A stretch of 64,000 nucleotides of DNA. Source: Scleromitrula shiraiana (Eukaryota > Ascomycota > Leotiomycetes > Helotiales > Sclerotiniaceae). Below are positions 23,536 through 33,730 of this stretch, piece after piece. A program made the position numbers and the translations under genes. Each line of letters starts with the position of its first letter. Position 1 is the first letter of the stretch. Under the pieces are notes generated by a model that searched no databases, was not told the origin of the DNA, and worked only from the letters and a program-made list of their open reading frames with translations. The DNA is taken from contig JABELC010000010.1 in assembly GCA_028455995.1 (NCBI GenBank), forward strand, positions 1,514,001-1,578,000, written 5' to 3'.

Positions 23536-24524
23536 CTAATTAGGAACAGGTTCCTCCACCTTCCCCTCCTTCTTCTCAGGTTCGCCCAAAGTAGAGAAGC
23601 GGTTCTCCTCTTTCTTCTTCTCTGCGTCATTGGTTTTATTCATTGTGTTCTTCTCTGCCTAATTGGCGGCTATTTGAAATTGAGTTTTAGAATCTACTGC
23701 AATGAAAGCAGCGACTCTTTGACCACCGACAGCCAAAGGCTATCTCTCTTTGCAATGGCTTTTCGCAACTTGAGTCTGGGATCATATGTGAGATCATCTT
23801 TTGCTAACTCAAAGGTACCTTCTACCCCAAGAATCTTCTGTTTGTTATCGAATCATTTTTAATCATTGATTCTTGGGAAAGCAGTAAGATAAGCTTCCTC
23901 ATTCTCTTTGGTTTCTGCTACTTTTTGGTGTTCGACTTCAAACTTCGTTATCTTTTCGGCCATTTCTATCAATTTTCGTTCCATTTCTCTGGATTCTCGA
24001 TCTCTGTCTCGTTGTTCGTCTTGCTTCTTTCGTTGAAGAGCAAAAGCTGCCTCGAGACCGTCTCTGGCGACAATAAAATTCCAGTAAGACATTGGAAAGC
24101 CGTCGACAATTCTATCGTTATTCGAATTCTGGGGTGTGTTCAATATCTTCATTGTTTTCGTGTCCGAAGTTTCTTGATCTTTCTTCGTCTGGGTTACTTC
24201 TTGGTTTTCCTGTGATCGCTCATATCTCTGGATGATCGCGTCTACATTTCTATCATCAACTGATGACGAAGGCTAGCTACAATGCCATGAATGTAGATAG
24301 GTAGACTTACAAAAATTTTAGCATACGCGCCACTCTAATTTCTCATTGTATTCTCTTGGTGTCATTGCTGGATATTCTCCATTCTGGTGTTTCTTTTCCA
24401 TTATCTCCATATAATATTCAATTATGTCATCGGATTTCTTGTTCGTCACTGGTTTGTTTTGAAAAACGCCCTTTTCAACGGCAGTTCTCCTCAATTTCTC
24501 GAGTTTTGGCGTCGAGTACACCAT
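23536..24524 (-). pseudogene. Family gene B: paralogue of gene A with three nonsense codons
   Basis: Exon 1 (24,524-24,327) begins MVYSTPKLEKLRRTA and matches gene A's TYSTPVLRRLKDIT segment, including the following YY and E..E..E pattern. A 54-nt intron (24,326-24,273) leads to exon 2, which contains a D/R/E/K-rich coiled-coil (QDEQRDRDRESREMERKL). The short frame stops at 23,859, but coding character continues: TAA 23,859-23,861 and TGA 23,853-23,855 read as CAA and CGA, a one-base frame change is needed near 23,715, and TAG 23,659-23,661 reads as CAG. The tail ends KEGKVEEPVPN at 23,536. The DPRLKLRKAIAKR and VDSKTQFQIA motifs align with gene A. Decay is inferred. The function is unknown. 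Confidence 0.65.
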
Positions 24525-25426
24525 TTTTGCTTGTTTGTGTGTGTGTAATTGGTGTTGTTGTTGTTGTTGTTAGAAATTCCCTTCAGGAAATGGAATAAGA
24601 GTAAAATTACTATTAAGTGCGCGAGAGATTTTAAAGCTAAACGAAGAAAGGCTGAAGACACCAATATGGAGCGAAGTGAATATACAACTGGTAGCCTTGC
24701 AACTTTCTCTGTTCAGCTTTCATTTCTCCTTTATCACCTTCCTGTATTGCCTTCGGCATATTACCTGAGTGGATCAAAGTACTTTAGGAAACTAGATGTA
24801 GTAAAACTTCTTATGATCCTAGAAGTAAGTAATAATTCTTATTCCTCATCTTAACTTTCACATTACTGTGGATTCACGCATACACTGCTGGAGTTTGGTT
24901 CCGAAATACAAAGCTAAAGACTTACTGGAATTAGCTTCTGGGGGTTAACATTATCAGCTTCCAACACAGCCATTGAGCATCCAGGCACGCATCATTCAAT
25001 CTTTAGGGGTTGGATTAGTCACATGCATCGATACCAACCCTGCTGTATAAAGAAAAAACGCAATCGTCGGGCAAGATGGCAGACTCCACCTCACAAACCT
25101 CCCTGCATGTCTCCCATCTCCCCATGCCCCCCCCATTCATACTACCTACACCGACAGGCGCTCTATCCCATATAGTCCGTCTAGACTTAAACGAATCTAC
25201 ACCGACTAGTGTTAACTTTTATAACACGACAGGGTTTGACACAAAGACACCGACAAGTGTTATCTCTTAAAACTCGACATGAAGACACCGACTGGTGTTA
25301 CAGTTTTAAACCCGACAGGGCCTGACATGGAGACACCGATTGGTGTCATCTTTACCCAACTGCACCTCCCTATTTCACAACCCCTTTCCTTCCTATCTTT
25401 CCCTCGTCATCCTACCGTCTTCTAAA
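24525..25426. other. Interval with tandem palindromic repeats
   Basis: A gene-free stretch between family genes B and C. It starts with GT and TTG microsatellites (24,537-24,572) and contains the ACACCGA repeat array at 25,195-25,350. The 64-codon frame at 25,076 runs straight into the repeats and is not supported as a gene. Confidence 0.5.
25195..25350. repeat. Four spaced copies of a palindromic ACACCGACTGGTGT core
   Basis: Cores ACACCGACTAGTGT, ACACCGACAAGTGT, ACACCGACTGGTGT and ACACCGATTGGTGT begin near 25,199, 25,247, 25,285 and 25,333 (spacings of about 48, 38 and 48 bp). The spacers are related too (CGACAGGG, TTTTAAA, GACATGGAG). A partial copy lies near 25,147. Confidence 0.8.
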
Positions 25427-26522
25427 TTATTTTCTTTCCTGCTTAATGAATACCGACTCCTTAGAATTCTCTGATATATCTTGTATCAAGACCTCCGGAG
25501 GTGATTCTTGATTGATAAGTGCAATCCGATCCGTATGCACATTTTCTAATTCTTGTTTGACAAATCCAGTTGGTCGTTCAAGTGGTGCTCCAGACCACAA
25601 GAGCTGAGATTTGTCAATGTTCTCGCGGTCGAGTTTCTGTTTCTTGTTGGAAGCACCGGTTTGTGATGGAAGCGGTTGTCTTTGGTCTCTATAAGGAGGT
25701 CTCTGGGATGGCTCAGATCTAGTTGTTCGAGAAACATCTGGTGTAACTGTGGATTCTTCTGGCATTGTTTTCTCTCCTTGCTGCTGTTCATTTCTTCGAT
25801 GTCCATATTTTTTCCCGATCCTAATAAGAGGTGTTCTTGTACTGTGCAGTACCTATCACGAAACATCGGTCTTTGCGAGGCTCCACGTTTTCCAAAAATA
25901 GGGAACTCAAACTGAGGGACTATAATTTTCGTAAGCTCCAACTCTATCATCTGTCGAGAGAACAAAACTTACCGTAGTACTCACACATTGTTCGAAGTGC
26001 ACCGAGAGCATGTTCGGCAACAGTCGCATCTGGTAATTCATGCGCGACTCTTTCATCTATCTGTCTGAATCGACTGTCAACTTCTTCGGCAGAATCTTCG
26101 AAGCCTGAGCACACCGCCAGCCAAAAGATAAACATTCTCTAAGATAAGAAGAAATCTTCCATTTCAGATTCGAAGTCATTTTCTAGGAGAAGATTGTTAC
26201 GTGGATCATCTCCATCGAACTGAGTCAGGTTCAATTTGAATTCTCCGGGCCTGAGCCACCAGTCTTCCTCTTGGTGTTGTCGCGCGGATCCATGTTTTCT
26301 GGGTGGAGTTAATTCTCTTGAAGATCTTCGAGAAGTCTCATCCTCAAGATCGTCTCTTTTTCGTTCTCTTTGTGATCGATCTGAAATTCTAGGTGCTTTT
26401 TCATTCATATCTGTACGATCAGATGATCGTTGTCTCATAAAGTTCCCTGGTCTCATGTTCGAGGGTTTACCACTTTGGCCACTCTGGTTTCTCTGGTCAG
26501 CGAAAGACTGATGTCTTCGCAT
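25427..26522 (-). pseudogene. Family gene C: disordered protein gene with one nonsense codon
   Basis: From ATG 26,522 the protein begins with an R/S/Q/D-rich disordered region (GNFMRQRSSDRTDMNEK, SRRSSRELTPPRKHGS) and a segment LRPGEFKLNLTQFDGDD. An in-frame TAG at 26,139-26,141 (readable as CAG) follows. The frame continues through FIFWLAVCSGFEDSAEEVD and ALRTMCEYYG to a phase-1 intron (25,972-25,920). Exon 2 starts VPQFEFPIFGKRG. A second short intron lies near 25,860-25,815, and the tail is Q/K/P-rich, ending SKESVFIKQERK. The YYG-plus-phase-1-intron architecture resembles genes A and D. No known domain is seen. With only one stop, a two-part or readthrough product is possible. Confidence 0.6.
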
Positions 26523-26962
26523 CTTTGCTGCTCCTGGTGGTGGTTTTTTGATCGCATTTTTGATGTGATGTGATGTGATGTGTTGTTATGCTGTCGGTTT
26601 GGTTGAATCTTCCTAGAATATTAAATCGTGCGAGAAAGAAATAGCAAATTACGCGAGCTCCCAGGTGATCACTTCACAATATCTCTTCTAAATTCACCTT
26701 CAAGCAAGTAAACATTCGCATATTCATTCGCTCACAAGAAGTCATTTAATAGATTTAAAGCCTCACAGCTAGTATTGAAAAATGAGTTAGCTCGATATGT
26801 TGATGCTATCTGAAAGATGTTTCCCATAAACCTGAACATAATCCTAAATCTATAAACACAAAGAGTGTTACGTGAGATCTGTTTGCTCAATTTCAAGAAT
26901 AAAAGTATTCTCACTACCATAGTACTTACTGAACTGCACTCTGATAGTTATTAATTACATTG
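26523..26962. other. Interval between genes C and D; possible extra 3' exon of D
   Basis: It includes a TGTGA-type microsatellite upstream of gene C (26,557-26,582). On the minus strand a splice-competent frame near 26,735-26,870 (FRIMFRFMGNIFQIAS...) follows a TTATAG acceptor and could be an alternative last exon of gene D. This is not resolved. Confidence 0.35.
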
Positions 26963-28060
26963 CTATGCATACCATTGTCGGTTACCAGGGTTACTAAAAT
27001 GGTTGTGAATCTCATTCAACATGTTGAGGACCCTAATTGTTGTGATTTTGCCATACATCCCAGGTTCTTGAATTCTTCTCCGAACAACGTCCAGTGTATC
27101 TTTAATTCCGCGAAAATAAATTATATCTTCGTGTTCCTTCAGAGGGATCAATGCGCCAGTATCTGGATGGTTAACATATGGACGTCCAAATTCATCATAC
27201 ATGGAAGGCGGGACCGGGGGGATATATTGACTAATGGGTTGCTGTTGAGGTCTTGGTTGATTGATGATCCCATGAGGTGGTGATGGCTGGGCTGAAGGTG
27301 GTTGGCCGCCCAAGTTTTGAGGAAATCCGTTATACTGAGAGATCGGGGCTTGGGGTAGGAATTTACCAATGGGGGGTTGTGGAGGTCTTGATTGATCGAT
27401 GATTAGATTGTTTGGTGATGGCTGGGGGGCGAGCGATTTGCCATGAGATAATGGAGGTTCGTCTTTTGGACGTAAATAGCTGTTCAAAGCATCCAAAATC
27501 TTTGATTCTTCCTCTTTAGTAAGATTCCCAGGGAAGTAGTTTTGATATTCAGGCTCGGTAAGGAGTGGAACATTAGATGCTTGTTTTGCAGACTGTGCTA
27601 CAGACGGGTCAACGTTACCGGGACTAATGGTCATGCCAGAATGCTCTGGGTGGAGAGTCCATGGTACTGGCTGATTAGTCTGGGGCATAAAGAAATGCGG
27701 TCCTTTGGAAACGTTAGCAGACTTCTTTTGAGAGATATCAATATTTCAAGTAAATACATACCGTAATACCGTCCTGGAAACGATCCGTGAGTGTCATTGA
27801 GCTTATCTACGCGCCATTAGCATATATATCAACTGACTTATTGGCTCAGAGTACTTACAAACCGTCCAAAGATGAACTTCAGACATCCAACGATGAAAAT
27901 TGGGGCTTGCGTGTGGAAAATTGATAATTTGATTGGTCAATACAATTATGTATTGGCGTACAAGTTTCAAATTTTTGTAAGTAGGATCTCTGGCACAAAT
28001 ACTAGCCAGAATGCGGTCATATTGTGATTGGTAGCGAGGAGCTGAGGTGTTGGGATCCAT
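26963..28060 (-). CDS. Family gene D: proline-rich disordered protein, 328 aa, intact
   Basis: Exons 28,060-27,859, 27,806-27,762 and 27,702-26,963 join in frame to 328 residues. The N-terminus (about 1-68) is helical, ending FHRWMSEVHLWTV at a phase-1 intron. The 45-nt exon encodes KLNDTHGSFPGRYY, again ending at a phase-1 intron. The last exon is rich in P, Q, N and S with repeated QPPIGKFLPQAPISQYN- and QQPISQYIPP-like units, then a compact C-terminus with LDVVRRRIQEPGMYGKITTIRVLNMLNEIH. No signal peptide, membrane span or known domain is seen. Unlike A-C it has no nonsense codon. The C-terminus could be spliced differently (a GTAACC donor at about 26,991). The function is unknown. Confidence 0.65.
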
Positions 28061-28578
28061 ACTGTATGAATATCTCTAGTGCTCAATTGGGTGGAGGTTC
28101 GTAATTGTTGACTCTACGATTTTGGTAGAAGTGGAAGAGGAAATAGAAACTGTAAAATTACATACATATATAGAGTCATAATCCACGGGATGATTGTAAT
28201 GATTTACTGGGAGAGTTCAACCGTAACCTATCTCCTGTATAATTAGAATGAATTGACTATCAATACGGCCTTTCATACTGATATTCCTACTTAGAGGAAC
28301 GTTATATGAATCGAAACCTCGAGGTGCTTGTATTGACTTCATTACACTTGATTGTTCTTAACAAGTTCCCCACCAACTGTTGAAAGAGTGGAAAAGTAAT
28401 GCCCAAGAAATCATAGCAAGCAAAATTACCTAAATCAAAAATTTAATAACAAGAAACAAAAATCAAACTTAAGTTGCTTGACTAGTGAGTCTGTAAATCT
28501 GTTGAATGTAATCAACTTGATGTACACTCGTAGTGCAGACGGAAGTTGAGACGAGGCTACTGCGTAATATTCACTTTG
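28061..28578. other. Divergent promoter region of genes D and E
   Basis: About 500 bp between the minus-strand gene D and the plus-strand zinc-knuckle gene. It would hold both promoters. The antisense frame overlapping 28,435-28,821 is not supported. Confidence 0.5.
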
Positions 28579-29106
28579 ATGTTCCCGTCGTTGGCCTTTT
28601 CCTAAGCGACAACTTTTAGAAATTTCAGTTCCGAAAGATATCAAGATCCAAGACCACCACCTAGCGTAAGTGAGCACAACCAGACTTCCCGAGGATATCA
28701 GGACGACAGACCACCACCTAGTGTGAGTGGATTTGTGCCTCCCCCCAAAGATACCAGGACGAAAGACCACCAGAATGCAAGGCCACGTGGTGGATATAAT
28801 GGAAGTTCTCAGAGAAATCACGACAGTAACGCAAATTCGAGTATGAGCAACACTCAGAATCGAAAATTTTCAGACCGCATCATTCGAGATCCGACACCCC
28901 AAACCAAAACCGGAAAGAGCTTAAAGGATAGTATCCGTGGCTATATCGGACAACATGGATACCAGATCGAGGAATGTTTCACTTGCGACTCAACAGATGG
29001 ACATTTGTCATACAATTGTCCTCGAAATGCCTGCAATAATTATCATGAAGAGGGCATCCTACTAGGGAATGTCCCAACCTGCCACTGTGGTAGGCAAGAG
29101 AGATAA
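28579..29106 (+). pseudogene. Gene E: R/P/S-rich protein with C-terminal CCHC-like zinc knuckle, start region doubtful
   Basis: The frame ending at 29,106 encodes two copies of a YQD-x-RPPPSVS unit, a disordered N/S/Q-rich middle and a KTGKSLKDSIRGYIGQHGYQIEE segment. A Cys/His cluster CFTCDSTDGHLSYNC follows (C-x2-C-x5-H-x4-C, one residue longer than the canonical zinc knuckle), then a second group (NYHEEG...TCHCG). The frame is open back to TAA 28,603-28,605, with an in-frame ATG at 28,579 only eight codons further up. Either TAA is a mutated CAA, or the start lies in an upstream exon joined at TTTTAG/TTTCAG near 28,615-28,630. Such knuckles usually bind single-stranded nucleic acid. This gene's role is unknown. 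Confidence 0.5.
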
Positions 29107-30013
29107 TTTTATATGTTTTATGATATTTATCCTTCTAGTGAAGGACGAGGCTTATGTGCGAGTTCATCTTGTGATGGCAAACCTTTTGTGAGGTGTTCCA
29201 CTTGTGTGGTGGTAGCGGAGATATAGAGCTACTGGTGGAGGAGGGGGAATATGGAGGATAGGGAGGGGATAGGGAGGGCAGAGAGAGGAGGGGAAGGACA
29301 AAATGAGAAATGGATGGATGGTTGATATTGTCTCTGGTTGGAGAAATTGAAATCATAACATAATTGAACCACTCATCTCAAGTTAAATTTATAGAGTGTA
29401 TCGAGCCAATGCGTTGACGATGTCCTGGGCCACTTCCGGAGCCAGAGCGCTGCCTAGTGGTAGCATCAACAGTATAAGTTCTTGGTCGAGAGCGCAGGCT
29501 CATTGAAGGTGCACCATCAGACTCCAGTTCCAAGTTCAATACATTATGTATTAAACATTACCTATAATACTTTCATTGCGAAAGACAATAAATGAATCAG
29601 TGCATTTCTTGGTGATATGATAAAATCAGTTAACCTATTTCTGAATATTAATGTCCCACACCTGATGTGTGGTCAGAAATGGAATAAAAGTTTTTCCGAA
29701 CCCGATACTAAATAAAGTAACAAACAAACAACATAACACAAACTGAGGAAGGAATTACGGATGATGATCGAATCTGAAAGACATAACTTCAAATTGAATA
29801 ATGATTCCATATATTTCCATAGCAAATGCAGTTTTATACAAGTCTTCACTGACCTGTAACTTTTATACCATATCTTCTTAAGTATTGACTTGCAATCATT
29901 TTATTTCTTAATATGCTCATTTGAGTCCCACACAAGAGCTTGTCCTTCATACAAGTAATAGAAGACAAAGCAATAGAACAAGATAGATAGATTGCTTCAA
30001 TTGCGATTAAAAC
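29107..30013. other. Gene-free interval
   Basis: A purine-rich GGAGG stretch (about 29,230-29,300) is the only compositional feature. The antisense frame over it is its low-complexity shadow. The end of the interval is the likely 5' UTR of gene F. Confidence 0.5.
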
Positions 30014-31028
30014 ATGAGCGGTTTAAATACAAGTATCTGGGCTCCAGGAAATCATGGCTATTGGAAGTCTGCCAATCCTTCGAGATTTTATTCTACACCA
30101 AGTCCAACACCAAGTCCATTGAGGGGAAATACACCTATCCATAACACTCATTCTCATCCTACTGAGCATACTATTAAATCACCTAGTATCATTGGTGATA
30201 AATCATTTGAGAACCCAGAATCAAAGCCGAAGCAAAATGGTGGTTTAACTACGAGCCGTTGGGCTGCGCGGGGTCATCCAAATAAATCAAAGAAAGCAGT
30301 TTGTGGAGAAGTGTGGACGAGGGTATGTTTTTGCCATGCAATGATGTTACAAGTTATACTAACTATTTCCCTCTCAATAGGTTGAATCAAGTCCAACTAC
30401 TGAATTAAATCCTCATGCACACAATGCCTCAACCTCACCAGATCTCGGTCTTCCTTACGAAGTACAACATTGTATTCTTGGTATGATGCAACGAATCATG
30501 GAGGAAGGTTGCTATGCTTTCGCCTCACGATGGATACCTCAACTCTTACAAAGGAATAATTGGACATGTTCAGAAGCTGTAGAACTTTCAGTTTGGAAAA
30601 CCATTCTACCAGAAAATATCCCACCAGAAGCTCTTCATCCAATGACTAAAACCATTCAACAATGCCTACAAGATGCTGTTCGAATTCGAAATTCAGCTAC
30701 TCATCGACACCTTTGCACCAATTTTGAACTACAACGGATGGCATTACAAGCAGAAGATTTGATGGTTCTATTCTCCGATCGAACAAGACAAGCAAAATTC
30801 AATAAATTGTGGTCGGAATTGAATGATTGGGAAAATTTTAGTGATATAGACATGCAAGCGGCAATCAATAGAATGGTTATGACACTTCAGGAGATTGGCG
30901 AAAGACCTATGGATGACATGGATTGGACACCAAATTCTATTTCATTGCAAGAGATTAGTCCGGCAGAGCAAGAGATATTCAAGGAGGTTGAAGAATTCCA
31001 CTCTCATGATGCAATGGAATTGGATTGA
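30014..31028 (+). CDS. Gene F: 318-aa protein with HEPN-like R-x4-H motif, intact
   Basis: Exons 30,014-30,322 and 30,381-31,028 join in frame; the intron has GTATGT and an ACTAAC-like branch. Residues 1-90 are disordered (P/S/T/N-rich, with two SIWAPG/SRWAARG-like short motifs). Residues about 130-270 are predicted all-helical: LPYEVQHCILGMMQRIMEEGCYAF, then VELSVWKTILPE, then AVRIRNSATHRHL followed by QAEDLMVLFSDRTRQ. The RNSATH sequence (Arg206 to His211) matches the R-[N/H/D]-x3-H signature of HEPN ribonuclease or nucleotide-binding helical domains. The fold assignment is inference from one motif in a helical context. No signal peptide is seen. No nonsense codon occurs although neighbours are decayed. 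Confidence 0.7.
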
Positions 31029-31453
31029 TTGCAATTGAGGTCTTGGATGTCTATTATTATGAAGGAGTTAGATTGGATTGAGTATAGGCCGTATAAATTG
31101 GGTCAGAGTTAGGTTACTGGTGTTCGCATTGGTTATGCTAGTTTGGTAGGAATTGGAATACCCCTTATTCTTGTTACATCTGTTTATATAGCATATGTAA
31201 CATTTGTTATCCTCATCAAATAAAATGTTCAGTCTCACAGTTTGTATTTCACTCGGGAACATGTTTTGGATAGGCTAATATCTATATTGAAAAGGCAGCA
31301 AACGCTCCAATTATCAAGTATCACCGACATCTAAACAGCAAGAAAGAAAGAGGATGAATCAAAATATCCTTAACATTCATCCGAGAACCCATCGGTACTT
31401 CTCATCTCATCCAATTCAGCCGTGCTTTCTCCCACGACAAAAGAGATGATGAA
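31029..31453. other. Interval between convergent genes F and DnaJ
   Basis: The 3' regions of two converging genes. The long plus-strand frame 31,422-31,883 is antisense to the DnaJ C-terminus. No independent gene is supported. Confidence 0.5.
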
Positions 31454-33303
31454 TCAAGATATCCTAGATATAGACCCAATAATGGTTTCCTCCACAAATT
31501 TAGCTACTCATATCATCCAACCTAATCATAACTACTTCCGCACGACTTCCTCAAAATCTCCAAAACCTCTTCACACAGGACCAAACCTTGTCTCCCTGTT
31601 TTCCTCCAAAATCCATTCATTTAATAATTTCAATCTTTTCATATCATCCTTACACTTTTCACAAAGTACCATTCCACAGCCCTTACACCTAAGCGTTCTA
31701 CATCCACCAGCTAACTTCTCTGTATGTTCCATACATCTCCCGCATTCAAAATCACCTTCTTCTCTCAGTCATTCTGTGAAGTTAAACAAATCATCAAGCT
31801 CTTCATGCCAAGCACCTTCATTTATCTTGCACTCCCAGAGTTCCTTGACTACCTCAAATTCCCGTGGTGTGGTTGGATATTGAGATGGACTTGTGCCGAT
31901 TGGTCTTTTATACCAATATGGATGTGCAGAGTTTGATGGTGCTCGAAGAAATATATCGGTCTTCAGGACTTTCATGGAACGAATCGATTTCCAAAATTGA
32001 CGTGCTGGTTCAGAGGCGTCAGTTCAGAGGCGTCAAGTGGTTTGATTCCAGTTGGGAAGGGACTCTGAATCTCAATGATACCCAATGCTTTGTCGGCGAA
32101 TGCATCCCTTCGCTTTCTTTGGTCTTCCTCATATTGTAGGGTTACCTTACTGAGATGTTCGAAAGACTGTCGCAATTCTGCGTTTAGTCGTCGAGTGTGA
32201 TGTAGAAGTAGATTGTGTTTATCCACGTCGCTTTCCTCTCTCATCGTCGCATGAAGTCTGGCAGTATTCTGTCGCTGCAGAATTCCTCTAATGATGGTAT
32301 TCCGGTTGCGGAGGTAAGATGCGATTAGAATATGATATTCTTGGCTCACTTTTTCCCTAAGTTTCCGAATTTGACCCTCCCAACTTTGATAAAGATCTTC
32401 ACGATCTTCCTGCGCATACTGCTCGAGTGATCGACGGCCTGTAGCACACATTTCCTTTTGCTTCTCTCTTGGGTCTTGGTATTTGACCGATTGTTTAGCA
32501 GCTCTCTCCATTGCGATTTTTCGAAGTTCCTGTATAATTCTTGTCTGTTTTTACTCCTCCTCCCTGGCTTTCATATCTGCTATATGCTCTCGTTCCAGCT
32601 TCTGTTGTCTTCGGCGCTTGTATGCCTCTTCTGACATTTTCCTCATTTCGTTATCTCTCCTATAACGTTCTCTCTCAACTCGATTTGAACGTTCGTTAGA
32701 GTCTGCCCTCCGTTCCGCCTCCGCCATATCTCTTTCCCGTCGAGCTTTCTCCAAATCCAGCGTAAATTTAATATTGTCCATCTTCATTTTAATCTCATCT
32801 GCCTTCATCTTCATCTCGCGCGCCATCCTCATTTCTTCCCACATTCTCTGTTCTTCTGTTTGTTGTCCTTCCCACTCCTCTTCCTGTTTCTTTTCGGCCT
32901 CTTCCCATAATCTTTGTTTTTCTGCCTCTTCTCCTTCCCGTGCCTTCTTGTCTCGTGCTATCCACTCCGCCATTTCTTTTCTTCGACGCTCCGCTGCCTC
33001 CCATTGTCTTTTCATTTCTGCCTCTGCTCGTTGCGTTCCACTGTTACGTCTTTGGTGTGCTGGCCTTCCATTTGTTGATAAATTCCTAAGTCTTTGTCTA
33101 TCATGCTTGGCCTTTTTCTCGGGATCAGTCAGGATCTCGAATATATCTTGTACTTGTTGAAATTTTTTGGTGGTATTATCATAAAGATTTTTGTCGGGAT
33201 GGTGACGTAGTGCGAGTGCTTTGTATGCTTTTCTGATATCTGCTTGTGAAGCATTAGGTGATATATCGTAGAGCAAGTAGCCATCTGTAAATTGAGGCGC
33301 CAT
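31454..33303 (-). pseudogene. DnaJ protein with coiled coil and C-terminal zinc-binding Cys cluster, disrupted
   Basis: ATG 33,303 starts a J domain (residues 1-70, HPD at 35-37; helix II/III pattern YDISPNASQADIRKAYKALA). A very long E/R/K/M-rich coiled coil follows. An in-frame TAA at 32,551-32,553 (readable as CAA) cuts it. A perfect 14-bp tandem duplication at 32,008-32,035 shifts the frame; counting one unit restores continuity into QFWKSIRSMKVLKTD. The C-terminus carries FECGRCMEHTEKLAGGC and CKGCGMVLCEKC, a likely zinc-binding domain, beyond TGA 31,769-31,771. More TGA/TAG codons (31,571, 31,532, 31,526, 31,508, 31,454) follow, so the true end is uncertain. J proteins stimulate Hsp70; this copy is probably non-functional. 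Confidence 0.75.
32008..32035. repeat. 14-bp tandem duplication in the DnaJ gene
   Basis: GTTCAGAGGCGTCA occurs twice head to tail. The 14-bp excess changes the reading frame on the minus strand, and the coding frames before and after agree if one unit is ignored. It is a direct lesion in the gene. Confidence 0.9.
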
Positions 33304-33730
33304 ATCGTTGTTGAATGCGTTGATAGTTTGATAATAGAACAGAAGATGAGGATAGCAGGTAGTATTGAAGAGGTTGATAAGATTTCGAAGTTTGGGAGGT
33401 GGTTAAGCTCGGAGGACGGGTGGTCAAATCGTAGATCAGAATTCTGAAAAGTTTCAGATGTTGTAGAGTTCAGGGTAAAGAAGGAAAGATCTCAAAAGAT
33501 GAAGTTCAATCATTGATATAAGTGCATCTACCGTAAAATTCACGGGAGATTCGAATATATCTGGCCGGAGCATAATGTCTCATTTCATCTCATATTCACT
33601 GTTTGTACGGCAGTGGGTATGGTGAATATGATAATCTTTGATCGGAATAGAGCCTCCGGATATTTCAAGGTCAATTTCTAGTCTTCTCTCATAGCTTGAA
33701 TGTTGAGGGCCTAATTTACTATGGCATATA
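33304..33730. other. Promoter side of the DnaJ pseudogene
   Basis: Ordinary composition, no supported gene. It ends at the TA dinucleotide target of the fold-back element. Confidence 0.5.

Noticed and set aside
31422..31883. 153-codon plus-strand S/P/H-rich frame
   Set aside because: Antisense to the DnaJ C-terminal zinc-binding region, whose Cys spacing on the minus strand is far more convincing.
7403..33303. Genetic code change or A-to-I RNA editing as an explanation for in-frame stops
   Set aside because: All three stop codons occur, while intact neighbours and housekeeping genes use them as normal terminators. A-to-I editing of UAG to UGG would not remove the many TAA and TGA stops in a single step.
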